Shown here piece by piece: positions 1 to 6,025 of a stretch of DNA of 7,819 bases. The notes under the pieces were generated by a model. The model did not search any database. It was not told the origin of the DNA and saw nothing but the letters and a program-made list of their open reading frames with translations. The position numbers and the translations under genes are program-made. The stretch comes from Acidobacteriota bacterium (GTDB lineage: Bacteria > Acidobacteriota > UBA6911 > RPQK01 > JADFOI01): the NCBI GenBank assembly GCA_027295745.1, contig JAPUKI010000290.1, forward strand, positions 1 to 7,819. Direction: 5' to 3'. Every line of letters begins with the position of its first letter. Within the stretch, counting starts at the first letter, position 1.

Positions 1-30
1 GCCGGAGGCAACGCCGAGATAAAAAAGAAG

Positions 31-58
31 AATACAGAATACAGAATACAGAATTCAG
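31..58. repeat. Heptanucleotide tandem repeat (AATACAG)x3 + AATTCAG
   Basis: Three perfect copies of AATACAG at 31-51 are followed by a one-mismatch copy, AATTCAG, at 52-58. The period is 7 bp, as in other short arrays in this window. Confidence 0.9.
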
Positions 59-84
59 AAGATTCTCGGAACCTGAACCTGGAA

Positions 85-98
85 CCGCTGACCGCTGA
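85..98. repeat. Short heptanucleotide repeat (CCGCTGA)x2
   Basis: Two perfect adjacent copies of CCGCTGA. The upstream bases (GAACCTG then AACCTGG) are also loosely periodic. Two copies could arise by chance; it is listed because the period matches the stronger arrays at 31-58, 5984-6004 and 6449-6476. Confidence 0.5.
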
Positions 99-178
99 CA
101 CCTGGCAGCTGTTTTCCTTCCAGATAGGCCCGTGGGCTTTAGAGGGTGCCGCAAAAGGCGGCTTGACCCAGGTTTCTT

Positions 179-197
179 CCGTAGGGGCGCACGGCTG
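179..197. repeat. Left half of a palindrome split by the insertion sequence
   Basis: The arm at 179-192 (CCGTAGGGGCGCAC) is the exact reverse complement of the arm at 1588-1601, on the far side of the insertion sequence. Removing the element and one target copy restores a perfect 14-bp stem with a 4-base GGCT loop. It looks like a dispersed extragenic palindrome. A second diverged half copy lies at 1638-1655. Confidence 0.75.
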
Positions 198-247
198 TGT
201 AAAGCGACAAGACATGGGCTACAACGTGTGACAAGACATCCTTTACA
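196..247 (+). repeat. Left terminal inverted repeat of the IS481 element
   Basis: It aligns without gaps over 52 positions to the reverse complement of 1533-1584, with about 13 mismatches. Each end contains two related 18-bp motifs of the form GACAnGACATnnnnTACA, starting 24 bp apart (206 and 230 here). They are probably paired transposase binding sites. Confidence 0.85.
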
Positions 248-288
248 CTTCGAGATTGCGTTGTCGTAGCAGTAGGGCCTGTGGGAAA

Positions 289-320
289 GCGGGAAACAGG
301 CTTGTTAGGCCGTTTCCCGC
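289..320 (-). terminator. Hairpin over the transposase stop codon
   Basis: GCGGGAAAC (289-297) pairs perfectly with GTTTCCCGC (312-320), and GGC (299-301) pairs with GCC (309-311). This gives a 12-bp stem with one bulged base and a 7-base loop that spans the TAA at 305-307. On the minus strand the hairpin is followed by TTTCCC. It is a plausible terminator for the transposase and, being symmetrical, may also block readthrough into the element from outside. A long U tract is missing. Confidence 0.5.
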
Positions 321-1492
321 ATTCCCATCAGGTCGGTCTTTTTTCGCTGCCTTCTGGAGCTTAGCAACGGTCGAGTCGCGTGAGTGACGAGATCAACTTC
401 CCGGATATACATGTGTCGATATTGAACCAATAGTTTCTCGTTCACTGCCTGGATACAAACGGGTTCCCCCGCCAAAGCTTCGCATACGAAATAGTTTCGC
501 TTGCGGTAATAAAGGCATCCCTGGGGATTCAACTTCTTAACCACGGATCCTTCTGGGTATTCCCATGGCCGGGGTCGAGGATGGTATTGTTTTCGACTTG
601 GTTGGTATCGAGATGCGGGTACCGCCATCTCAAGGGCTTCATGGGGCCGAATATAGTTGTACTCCTGTCGGAACTCCTTACACAGAGCCTGCCATTGGGC
701 CCAGTCCTGAGGCCGCCCGTGATGCCTCACGGCCCGCGACAGAGAGCGGTGAAATTGTTCCACCTTCCCCTGCGTTTGGGGATGCCCTATCGCGCTGAAA
801 CATAAACGGATTCCTTGCTTGATGAGCTCTATACTCAGACGGGTCAATCCATACCCGTTCGTGGTACTCCACCAGGGCACGCCATGGTCCATGAGCATGG
901 CTTCCGGAACCCCGAAATGCTCAAAGGTCCCCACCAGAGAACTCTGCACCGGCTCGAACGCGGGGCTCTTTAAAGCGTACAAACCCACCGCATAGCGGCT
1001 GTGATCATCTAGAATCGACAGCGGATAACACCACCCACCGGGGTATAGATACTCTCCTTTAAAGTCCATCTGCCACAACTCGTTGGGTCTCTCTCGCTCG
1101 AATCGTTTTAAGGCCGGTCGCTGCACCTCCTCTTTTCTTACCAAGCCCTGGCGCTTCAAAATCCGGTTGATCGTCCGTTCTTGCACTCGGATCCCTTCTC
1201 GGGACAGCAACACCTCTAGCTTGCGGGCTCCCCATCCATACTGGTTGCGCAGCTCCCGGACTCGCTCTTCCAGCGCCGCGGGCGTTCGTCTGGGACTCCG
1301 ATGCGGACGACGCGAGCGCTCAGTCAGGTTCCTGAAGCTCTTCACTTTTTGGTAGCGGCTCACCCAGTGATAGCCCGTGCTTCGGCTGATCCCAAACTCA
1401 CGGCACAACTGACTCATGTTCCTCTCCGGTGCGATCGCGCGCGCTACAAAACGAATCCTTTCTTCCATAACATCCTGCACTTTCCAAGGCAT
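305..1492 (-). CDS. IS481-family DDE transposase
   Basis: The 395-residue transposase cuts and joins the ends of the surrounding insertion sequence. A helix-turn-helix lies near residues 26-50 (LCREFGISRSTGYHW), with a second HTH-like segment around 75-115 ending in TINRILKRQGLVRK. The rve-type integrase core begins at ELWQMDFKG. The catalytic triad is D143, D202 (LMDHG) and E245 in the HPQTQGKVEQFHRSL block, a hallmark of this family. The D-E spacing of 43 is a little long. The C-terminal part (about 310-370) resembles the small beta-rich Mu-C-like tail. The ATG at 1490-1492 is supported by AAGGAGG (complement of 1499-1505) six bases upstream. Length is somewhat above the common 300-350 residues, but the frame is unbroken and all catalytic residues are present. 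It ends with TAA inside a hairpin. The family call is firm; the exact IS name cannot be given from sequence alone. Confidence 0.95.
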   Translation of the reverse strand: MPWKVQDVMEERIRFVARAIAPERNMSQLCREFGISRSTGYHWVSRYQKVKSFRNLTERSRRPHRSPRRTPAALEERVRELRNQYGWGARKLEVLLSREGIRVQERTINRILKRQGLVRKEEVQRPALKRFERERPNELWQMDFKGEYLYPGGWCYPLSILDDHSRYAVGLYALKSPAFEPVQSSLVGTFEHFGVPEAMLMDHGVPWWSTTNGYGLTRLSIELIKQGIRLCFSAIGHPQTQGKVEQFHRSLSRAVRHHGRPQDWAQWQALCKEFRQEYNYIRPHEALEMAVPASRYQPSRKQYHPRPRPWEYPEGSVVKKLNPQGCLYYRKRNYFVCEALAGEPVCIQAVNEKLLVQYRHMYIREVDLVTHATRPLLSSRRQRKKTDLMGMRETA

Positions 1493-1498
1493 CTAGAA

Positions 1499-1505
1499 CC
1501 TCCTT
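1499..1505 (-). promoter_or_regulatory. Strong ribosome binding site of the transposase
   Basis: The minus strand reads AAGGAGG six bases before the ATG at 1490-1492. This fixes that start rather than the internal ATG eight codons later. Confidence 0.75.
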
Positions 1506-1532
1506 CCCGAGATTCTTCTTACCCTACTAGAC

Positions 1533-1584
1533 TGTCAAGGATGTGTTGTCACAACTTGTAAAGGATGTCATGTCACCGTACACA
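1533..1584 (-). repeat. Right terminal inverted repeat of the IS481 element
   Basis: Reverse-complement partner of 196-247. Its two subrepeats, TGTCAAGGATG (from 1533) and TGTAAAGGATG (from 1557), are again 24 bp apart. It lies upstream of the transposase gene, so it may also hold the transposase promoter. Confidence 0.85.
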
Positions 1585-1602
1585 GCTGTGCGCCCCTACG
1601 GG
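1583..1602. repeat. Right half of the interrupted palindrome
   Basis: The arm GTGCGCCCCTACGG at 1588-1601 complements the arm at 179-192. CAGCTG at 1583-1588 is the probable second copy of the target site. Confidence 0.75.
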
Positions 1603-1637
1603 CCTTCATCAAAATCGAGTGGGGTTTTGAGACACTC

Positions 1638-1655
1638 TCGGCTGTGCGCTCCTAC
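1638..1655. repeat. Diverged second half copy of the same palindrome arm
   Basis: TCGGCTGTGCGCTCCTAC closely matches the segment ending in GTGCGCCCCTAC about 55 bp upstream, but no complementary left arm is nearby. Between the two, TCAAAA (1609-1614) and TTTTGA (1625-1630) form a small inverted repeat. No gene is seen between 1603 and 1704. Confidence 0.55.
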
Positions 1656-1669
1656 CTGCCTTAGTCACG

Positions 1670-1692
1670 GCGGCCACTCATAGAGCGGCCGC
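1670..1692 (-). terminator. GC-rich hairpin after the thioredoxin-like gene
   Basis: On the minus strand GCGGCCGCTC pairs with GAGTGGCCGC around a TAT loop, giving a 10-bp stem with one G-U pair. It begins 12 bases after the TGA at 1705-1707. The position suits a transcription terminator, but no T tract follows, so it could instead be another extragenic palindrome. Confidence 0.4.
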
Positions 1693-1704
1693 TGCAATTC
1701 CCTG

Positions 1705-3108
1705 TCATTGCCCGGAGCTGACCTGAACTTGCAGCGGGATATCTTGACGGCGATACATACAGGTGCCATCGATATCTTCGCACACGTAGTAAAGTGCATA
1801 AGCCGGGATCGTCACAGAGCTGCCTGAATTCTCCGGGCTGCGCAACTCAAACTCGACCTTGCGGGTCTCCTGGCTGACCACTTCAGGTGGATTGGCCACA
1901 GTCACATAGTGACTGTCCACCTGCCAGCCTTCGGGTGGATCGACCCAAAACACCAAATCATCTACCTCGTTATTCCAGTGAGCTTTGACCTGTAGATTGG
2001 GTCGAAAGACGAGGTGAACCCGTGCAGTGTCACCGGCAGCTACTGCCGCGGGAACAACCGTGGTTTCCACCTGTATGAAGCCCTCCTCGTCACGAAAGAT
2101 CCGGCCTTGCGGATCAGGGTCCTCTCTCTCAGCCTCGGCAGTCTCGAAACTCTCTGTGGGATAGGCAAACTCGGCTCCACCTGGTTCCACCGGGAGCAGG
2201 GCCGGCGTTTCCCCTCGCTCGGCAATTTCCTGGCGAGCAACCGTCACCCAGTCATAGAAGGAATAGGGCTTGTCCAAGCGAGGCCCGTATTGCTGTATTC
2301 GACGGCGCCAGATGTACTGATTGGGATCGATATCCAGCGCCTGACCCCAATTTTCCACGGCTTTCTGGAAATCTTCCGGCTGACGATTGTCCGAGTCGTA
2401 GCGCTTGCGAAAAGCCACGCCCAATTGGAAGTTGGTGGGACCGTGCTCAGGCTCTTTCTCAAGCGCCTGTTGATAAGCCTCAATCGCTTCACTGATTTGA
2501 GAAGGCTGTCCCCATAAACTGACTGCCTCGGCATAAGCACGCCATGACCCAACGGAATTCTGGCGGGTCGCCTCCTTGAGCTGCTCAAAATCAGGCAACT
2601 CGGCCACAGGTGGCGGGGCCGTTTCCGGGTAAGTTCGATTAAGAAAATCGTCCAGTTCCTCCACGGCTGGCCGGACGCTGCGGATGACTCCGTATTCATC
2701 AATGAACAAAGTGATCGGAACTCTAGAAGACGCCAAAAGATTGAAGGAGTCGATCAGAATGGGCCAGTCCATCACATTCCACTGCAAGAAAAGGCGGGTG
2801 CGGTCGGGATGCTGCTCCAGAATGATGCCGACCATCTTCACCTTGCCCTGCTCCTGTACCTCTTTGGTCGCTTCGTGCCACACGGGCACATGCCTTCGGC
2901 AGCCGGCTCACCAGGAGGCCCATATATGCAGAATGAGCTTTTGACCTCGAAAATCTGCTATCGAACCAGGATGGCCCTCCAAAGAAGGCAGCAGCATATT
3001 GGGAAAGGCCTGGCCAACTTCGAGTTCCAAGGCTTCGGCCTTGTCGGTGGCCATCCAGAACAGACACACAGTAAGCGGCAGGTAAAAAGAGAGGAACTTT
3101 TTCATCAT
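1705..3108 (-). CDS. Candidate selenoprotein: secreted TlpA-like thioredoxin (UxxC) with TPR and DsbD-alpha-like domains
   Basis: One reading frame of 467 residues, interrupted only by a TGA at 2908-2910 (codon 67). Residues 1-26 are a signal peptide: MMKK, a hydrophobic run, then AEA as cleavage site. Residues about 27-165 are a TlpA/AhpC-like thioredoxin fold: VGQAFP, then WASW-(TGA)-A-G-C-R, where relatives have WCxxC, then the cis-proline segment RVPIT (P131) and LFIDEYG. Residues about 187-263 look like TPR helices (EAIEAYQQALEKEPEHG; AVENWGQALDIDPNQ). Residues about 345-463 resemble the N-terminal domain of DsbD, with cysteines 443 and 450 in YYVCEDIDGTCMYR. The TGA replaces exactly the resolving-pair nucleophile and the downstream 400 residues are intact, which favours selenocysteine over decay. 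It probably acts in the periplasm in thiol-disulfide exchange. AAGGAG fits the second ATG (3103-3105) better than the first. Alternatives are a recent nonsense mutation or a base-call error of TGC/TGT to TGA. Confidence 0.75.
2875..2910 (-). promoter_or_regulatory. Candidate bacterial SECIS element with its UGA codon
   Basis: On the minus strand the UGA (2910-2908) is followed by 23 bases and then the apical loop of a hairpin. GTGCC (2889-2885) pairs with GGCAC (2879-2875) around the loop CGTGT, and a U-G pair can extend the stem. Known bacterial SECIS elements lie inside the coding sequence just after UGA, with the apical loop about 16-37 bases away and a G among its first two bases; this one has G second. 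The stem is short, and a competing hairpin (TGCC-GAA-GGCA) lies just before it, so the fold is suggestive only. Confidence 0.5.
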
Positions 3109-3110
3109 TT

Positions 3111-3116
3111 CTCCTT
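3111..3116 (-). promoter_or_regulatory. Ribosome binding site that favours the second ATG of the thioredoxin-like gene
   Basis: The minus strand reads AAGGAG-AA-ATG-ATG. Spacing is 2 bases to the ATG at 3106-3108 and 5 bases to the ATG at 3103-3105, so translation more likely begins at the second, removing one methionine. Confidence 0.6.
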
Positions 3117-3286
3117 GGTTGAGCTCATTTTACATGGAAGCGACTGACTGTGGAACCTTTAAAAGCCGTTCGGTGTCGGAGAAATGACTGGAACTTCTAA
3201 GAAGGGCTTTTGAGCTGACTCGGAAACATCGTGTCCTTAGAGCACTGATCAAGTCGGCACACTGGCCGAGCGGGTGACGAGACATG

Positions 3287-3550
3287 TCCGGAGCCCCAAA
3301 GGGGCGCCAGGAAATAGCCAGGGGTGAAAACCCCTGGAAAAAGGATGGTTGAGCTCATGAGCCCTGTAAGGGCGGCACTCTGAAATAAGGCTTAGTGATC
3401 GGTAATTGGTAAACGTAAGATTTGAGATCATTCACCAATCACAATCTCCATTGAAACGTGCCGCCCCTTCAGGGCTCCATCCTGACACGGTTCTGGATTC
3501 CAGGGGCTCACGCCCCTGGCTATTTCCTGGCGCCCCTTTGGGGCTCCGGA
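3287..3550. repeat. Large imperfect inverted repeat (about 264 bp) in the divergent intergenic region
   Basis: The outer arms 3287-3324 and 3513-3550 are perfect reverse complements over 38 bp. The match continues with four mismatches to 3338 and 3499. Inner arms also correspond: AGCCCTGTAAGGGCGGCAC at 3359-3377 matches the complement of the segment near 3456-3475. Each arm contains its own small hairpins (GCCCCAAAGGGGC; CCAGGGG..CCCCTGG). The centre (3395-3442) holds imperfect 7-bp repeats such as GTGATCG-GTAATTG-GTAAACG, with a complementary counterpart. It could be a non-autonomous mobile element (MITE-like) or a compound REP/BIME-type element. No protein is supported inside it. Confidence 0.85.
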
Positions 3551-3704
3551 GGTCTCCCATCAGGTCATTCTAAAAAATGGAGAAACTCTCGCACACGTCC
3601 AGTTTGATCATCACCCCCCCTGATGTTATTCTCCAGCTTTTCTGAGTCGCTTAGCACACTCCGGGAGTTGATCTGCCACCAACGGAGCTTATTTCTTTCT
3701 GCTT
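3551..3704. other. Remainder of the divergent intergenic region
   Basis: Together with 3109-3286, this spacer should hold the promoters of the two diverging genes. I cannot pick a convincing -35/-10 pair on either strand. A run of seven C residues lies at 3614-3620. No small gene with a plausible ribosome binding site is seen. Confidence 0.4.
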
Positions 3705-4193
3705 ATGATTTCGCGCCTGGAAAAAAGTCGTCCCTATCTACGCTCGATGAAGGAGTCAGATTTCCAGCAGGTGGTGGAGATCGAGAAAGCAACCTTCCCA
3801 ACTCCATGGCTTTTGAGCTCCTTTCGTGACTGTGTGGCCTTCGGGTACCGCTGCCGTGTACTCGAACAGGAGGGTCTGGTCCAAGTCTACGCCATCATGG
3901 CTATCGAAGGGAATATCGCCCATATTTTGAACCTGTGCGTCCGGCCCGAATGTCGCCATCGTGGCGAAGGACGCAGGATGCTCAACCATCTCCTCAAGCT
4001 GGCCCGTGCCGCTCAAGTGGAAGCCGTTTTTCTGGAGGTGAGAGCTTCCAATCACCCGGCACTCCACCTCTATCAGTCTTCAGGATTCGTTGAAATCGGT
4101 ATTCGAAAGGGCTATTACCCCATAGGGAAAGAGCGAGAGGATGCCCTGATCCTGGTCCGGAGGTTCTCAACAAACCAGGAAGTCCAAGAGTGA
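3705..4193 (+). CDS. rimI: RimI-type N-alpha-acetyltransferase (GNAT family)
   Basis: The 162-residue protein should transfer an acetyl group from acetyl-CoA to the N-terminal amine of ribosomal protein S18 (and possibly other proteins) in the cytoplasm. GNAT motif A is seen at residues 76-90: LCVRPECRHRGEG, with the RxxGxG acetyl-CoA loop at R84-G89. The RimI signature LEVRASN...LYQSSGF follows, placing E111 and Y123 where the catalytic Glu and Tyr of characterised RimI lie. IRKGYYP and REDALIL complete the family pattern. Length is close to the usual 145-165. The ATG at 3705 is the first in frame but has no good ribosome binding site: GGAG at 3684-3687 is too far. The ATG at 3747 (MKESD) is an alternative that keeps the whole domain. 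Its TGA stop overlaps the next gene by 4 bp, suggesting translational coupling. Confidence 0.88.
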   Translation: MISRLEKSRPYLRSMKESDFQQVVEIEKATFPTPWLLSSFRDCVAFGYRCRVLEQEGLVQVYAIMAIEGNIAHILNLCVRPECRHRGEGRRMLNHLLKLARAAQVEAVFLEVRASNHPALHLYQSSGFVEIGIRKGYYPIGKEREDALILVRRFSTNQEVQE

Positions 4194-6001
4194 GCCAGCA
4201 ACAACCAGCCAAAACAGGAGCAGAGGAGATCCACTGGAACCTGGCGGATCTTTACCCCGACTCGATGGCCCTGGAAAGAGACCTTCAAGGGGCCGAGGCG
4301 GCCGCCCAAGAGTTTGCCAAGCAGTACCGGGGTCGTGTCGCTTCGCTGAATGATAGCGGCTTAGCTGCAGCACTGAAGAAATTCGAAGCTCTGCAGGAGC
4401 GACTGAGTCGGGCTCATACCTATGTTTATCTCAACTGGTGCACACAGATGGAAGATTCCAAGCGCGGTGCACTGCTGCAAAAAGTCCGCGAAATCAGCAC
4501 CCAGATTCAGCATAAAATACTGTTTTTCGAGCTGGATTGGATCCAGCTGGAAGCCAAACCAGCTGAAAAGCTGTTAAAGAGTACCCCCCTGGCCCCCTAT
4601 CGGCACTACCTTGAGCGTGAGCGCCTGACCAAACCCCATGTCCTGGGTGAGCCGGAGGAGAAGATCCTGTCCGAGAAGGCCCTCACAGGACGCCACGCCT
4701 GGAATCGCTTCTTTGATGAGATTTTCGGATCAGCACGATTCTCCTTTGACCATCAAGAACTGAACCAGCAGGAGATTCTGGCTAAGCTTTACAGCGCTGA
4801 CCGCAAGGTGCGAAAGCGAGCTGCTCACTCGTTTACTGAAGGTCTCGATCACCACCTGCGAGAGCTGACCTACATCTTCAATACTGTCTTGGCCGATAAG
4901 AGCTCCGATGACCAGCTGCGGAACTATCCAAACTGGCTTTCCAGTCGCAATCTGTCCAACGAAATCTCTACAGAAGCAGTGCAGACCCTGATCGAATCAG
5001 TCACAGACCGTTACGACCTGGTGGCACGCTATTACAACTTAAAGGGAAAGTTATTGGGACTTGAAGAACTCCATGACTACGACCGATATGCACCCTTGGA
5101 AAAGGTAGACACTCTGTATTCGTGGAACCAGGCCAAGGTTATTACTGTACAGGCCTATGAGTCTTTCCATCCACGACTGGGATCCATTGCGGCTGAGTTT
5201 TTCGAGCAGAGGTGGATCGATGCCCCCATTGAAGCCGGAAAAATTGGAGGCGCCTTTAGTCATCAAGCGGTTCCCAGTGCCCACCCTTACGTGTTGGTGA
5301 ATTACACGGGAACCATTCGTGACGTCGAAACCCTGGCCCACGAACTGGGACATGGAGTGCACCAATATCTGTCGCGCAAGCAGGGCCTTCTGCAATCCGA
5401 CACCCCCTTGACACTGGCAGAGACAGCCTCAACCTTTGGAGAGATGCTCGCTTTTGACAGCCTCATGGAACAGGAAGACAGGCCAAGCGCCCGTCTTGCC
5501 ATGTTAGTCAGCAAAATCGATGACATCGTGGCTACCGTGTTCCGTCAGGTGGCGATGAACCGTTTCGAAGACCGGATCCACACGGCCCGCCGCACCAAAG
5601 GTGAACTTTCCTCTGAGCACTTCAGTGAACTGTGGATGGAAACTCAAAAAGAAATGTTTCAGGGGAGCGTCCAATTGGGAGATCACTACGGTATTTGGTG
5701 GAGTTATATTCCTCACTTCCTCCATACGCCTGGATATGTCTATGCTTACGCTTTTGGAGAGCTGCTCGTTCTGGCACTTTACTCGCAATATCAAAAGGAG
5801 GGAGATGCCTTCGTTAAACAGTATTTGGGTCTCTTGGAAGCGGGAGGATCGGACTGGCCTCACGTTTTGCTGGGAAAGCTGGGAATCGACCTCAATGACA
5901 GCCAGTTTTGGCAGGAGGGACTCTCGGCCATCGAGAAGATGATCACAAGAGCGGAGGGAATGGAGGAAGAAGCTGGGGGGAAGCTGACAGCTGACAGCTG
6001 A
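4190..6001 (+). CDS. pepF: Oligoendopeptidase F-type metallopeptidase (M3 family)
   Basis: The 603-residue cytoplasmic zinc peptidase should cleave short peptides at internal bonds. The N-terminal part carries the usual WNLADLYPD start and a helical domain. The M3 catalytic part holds GKIGGAFS, then HELGH at residues 384-388 (zinc ligands H384 and H388, catalytic base E385), and the third ligand E411 in LAETASTFGE. HTPGYVYAYAFG at 512-523 matches the substrate-binding His/Tyr segment of the family. Length is typical of the roughly 590-600-residue PepF/M3 group. The GTG start at 4190 overlaps the rimI stop as GTGA, with AGGA nine bases upstream. The last residues (KLTADS) are encoded by a 7-bp tandem repeat, so the natural tail may have been replaced by repeat sequence. 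No signal peptide is seen. The family call is firm; the exact substrates are not known. Confidence 0.93.
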   Translation: MSQQQPAKTGAEEIHWNLADLYPDSMALERDLQGAEAAAQEFAKQYRGRVASLNDSGLAAALKKFEALQERLSRAHTYVYLNWCTQMEDSKRGALLQKVREISTQIQHKILFFELDWIQLEAKPAEKLLKSTPLAPYRHYLERERLTKPHVLGEPEEKILSEKALTGRHAWNRFFDEIFGSARFSFDHQELNQQEILAKLYSADRKVRKRAAHSFTEGLDHHLRELTYIFNTVLADKSSDDQLRNYPNWLSSRNLSNEISTEAVQTLIESVTDRYDLVARYYNLKGKLLGLEELHDYDRYAPLEKVDTLYSWNQAKVITVQAYESFHPRLGSIAAEFFEQRWIDAPIEAGKIGGAFSHQAVPSAHPYVLVNYTGTIRDVETLAHELGHGVHQYLSRKQGLLQSDTPLTLAETASTFGEMLAFDSLMEQEDRPSARLAMLVSKIDDIVATVFRQVAMNRFEDRIHTARRTKGELSSEHFSELWMETQKEMFQGSVQLGDHYGIWWSYIPHFLHTPGYVYAYAFGELLVLALYSQYQKEGDAFVKQYLGLLEAGGSDWPHVLLGKLGIDLNDSQFWQEGLSAIEKMITRAEGMEEEAGGKLTADS

Positions 6002-6004
6002 CAG
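5984..6004. repeat. Heptanucleotide tandem repeat (CTGACAG)x3
   Basis: Three perfect copies across the oligoendopeptidase stop codon (TGA at 5999-6001). The repeat supplies the last codons and the stop. Confidence 0.9.
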
Positions 6005-6025
6005 AAGTCAGGGGCCATCCCCTCA

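Larger units (their letters stand above)
1..197. other. Left-edge region, no confident gene
   Basis: No recognisable gene ends or starts here. Plus frame 1 is open from the window edge to a TGA at 229-231 and would read through the 7-bp repeat and into the insertion sequence. It shows no family motif, so it is at best the tail of a gene outside the window. Plus frame 2 stops at once (TAA at 20-22), so a gene could equally end there. The stretch holds two 7-bp tandem repeats, a short hairpin (GCCGC at 148-152 pairing with GCGGC at 158-162) and the left half of a palindrome. It looks like repeat-rich spacer. Confidence 0.4.
198..1582 (-). mobile_element. Complete IS481-family insertion sequence
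   Basis: A single-gene insertion sequence of about 1385 bp that begins TGTA and ends TACA, the TGT...ACA ends usual for IS481. It carries one intact transposase on the minus strand, inverted ends of 52 bp, and a terminator-like hairpin over the transposase stop. The flanks CGGCTG (192-197) and CAGCTG (1583-1588) look like a 6-bp target duplication with one mismatch. Because the target was itself palindromic and shares TG bases with the ends, the boundary is uncertain by about 2 bp each side; 196-1584 also fits the inverted repeats. The intact frame, good ribosome binding site and matched ends suggest recent arrival and possible activity. Confidence 0.85.

Noticed and set aside
1..30. Signal lipobox in the thioredoxin-like protein (LTVC at residues 12-15 of the minus-strand product)
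   Set aside because: Valine before the cysteine does not suit a lipobox, and a normal AEA cleavage site follows at residues 24-26. The coordinates given are only a placeholder; the actual bases are about 3064-3075.
2014..2517. 167-codon plus-strand frame opposite the thioredoxin-like gene
   Set aside because: It has no recognisable motif and no good ribosome binding site, and lies wholly opposite a gene with clear domains.
1705..2889. A separate gene starting at the GTG at 2887-2889
   Set aside because: It would begin inside a thioredoxin fold just after the active-site motif, has no ribosome binding site, and continues the same frame as the upstream signal-peptide segment. The GTG lies inside the candidate SECIS stem.
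2908..2910. TGA read as Trp or Gly through an alternative genetic code
   Set aside because: At least four genes here end properly with TGA, including one that overlaps its neighbour, so TGA is a working stop.
2890..2912. A frameshift splitting the thioredoxin-like gene
   Set aside because: The two parts are in the same frame, 219 bases between their starts being an exact multiple of three. Only a single TGA interrupts.
3121..3200. Promoter of the thioredoxin-like gene with TAAAAT as -10
   Set aside because: No -35 better than three of six matches lies at a suitable distance, so it is not listed as a feature.
3249..3431. 60-codon minus-strand frame in the intergenic region
   Set aside because: It is made mostly of one arm of the large inverted repeat and has no protein features.
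3287..3550. CRISPR array
   Set aside because: The repeats are inverted rather than direct, and there are no regular spacers.
5504..5863. 119-codon minus-strand frame within the oligoendopeptidase
   Set aside because: It is antisense to the conserved M3 catalytic region with no motif of its own.
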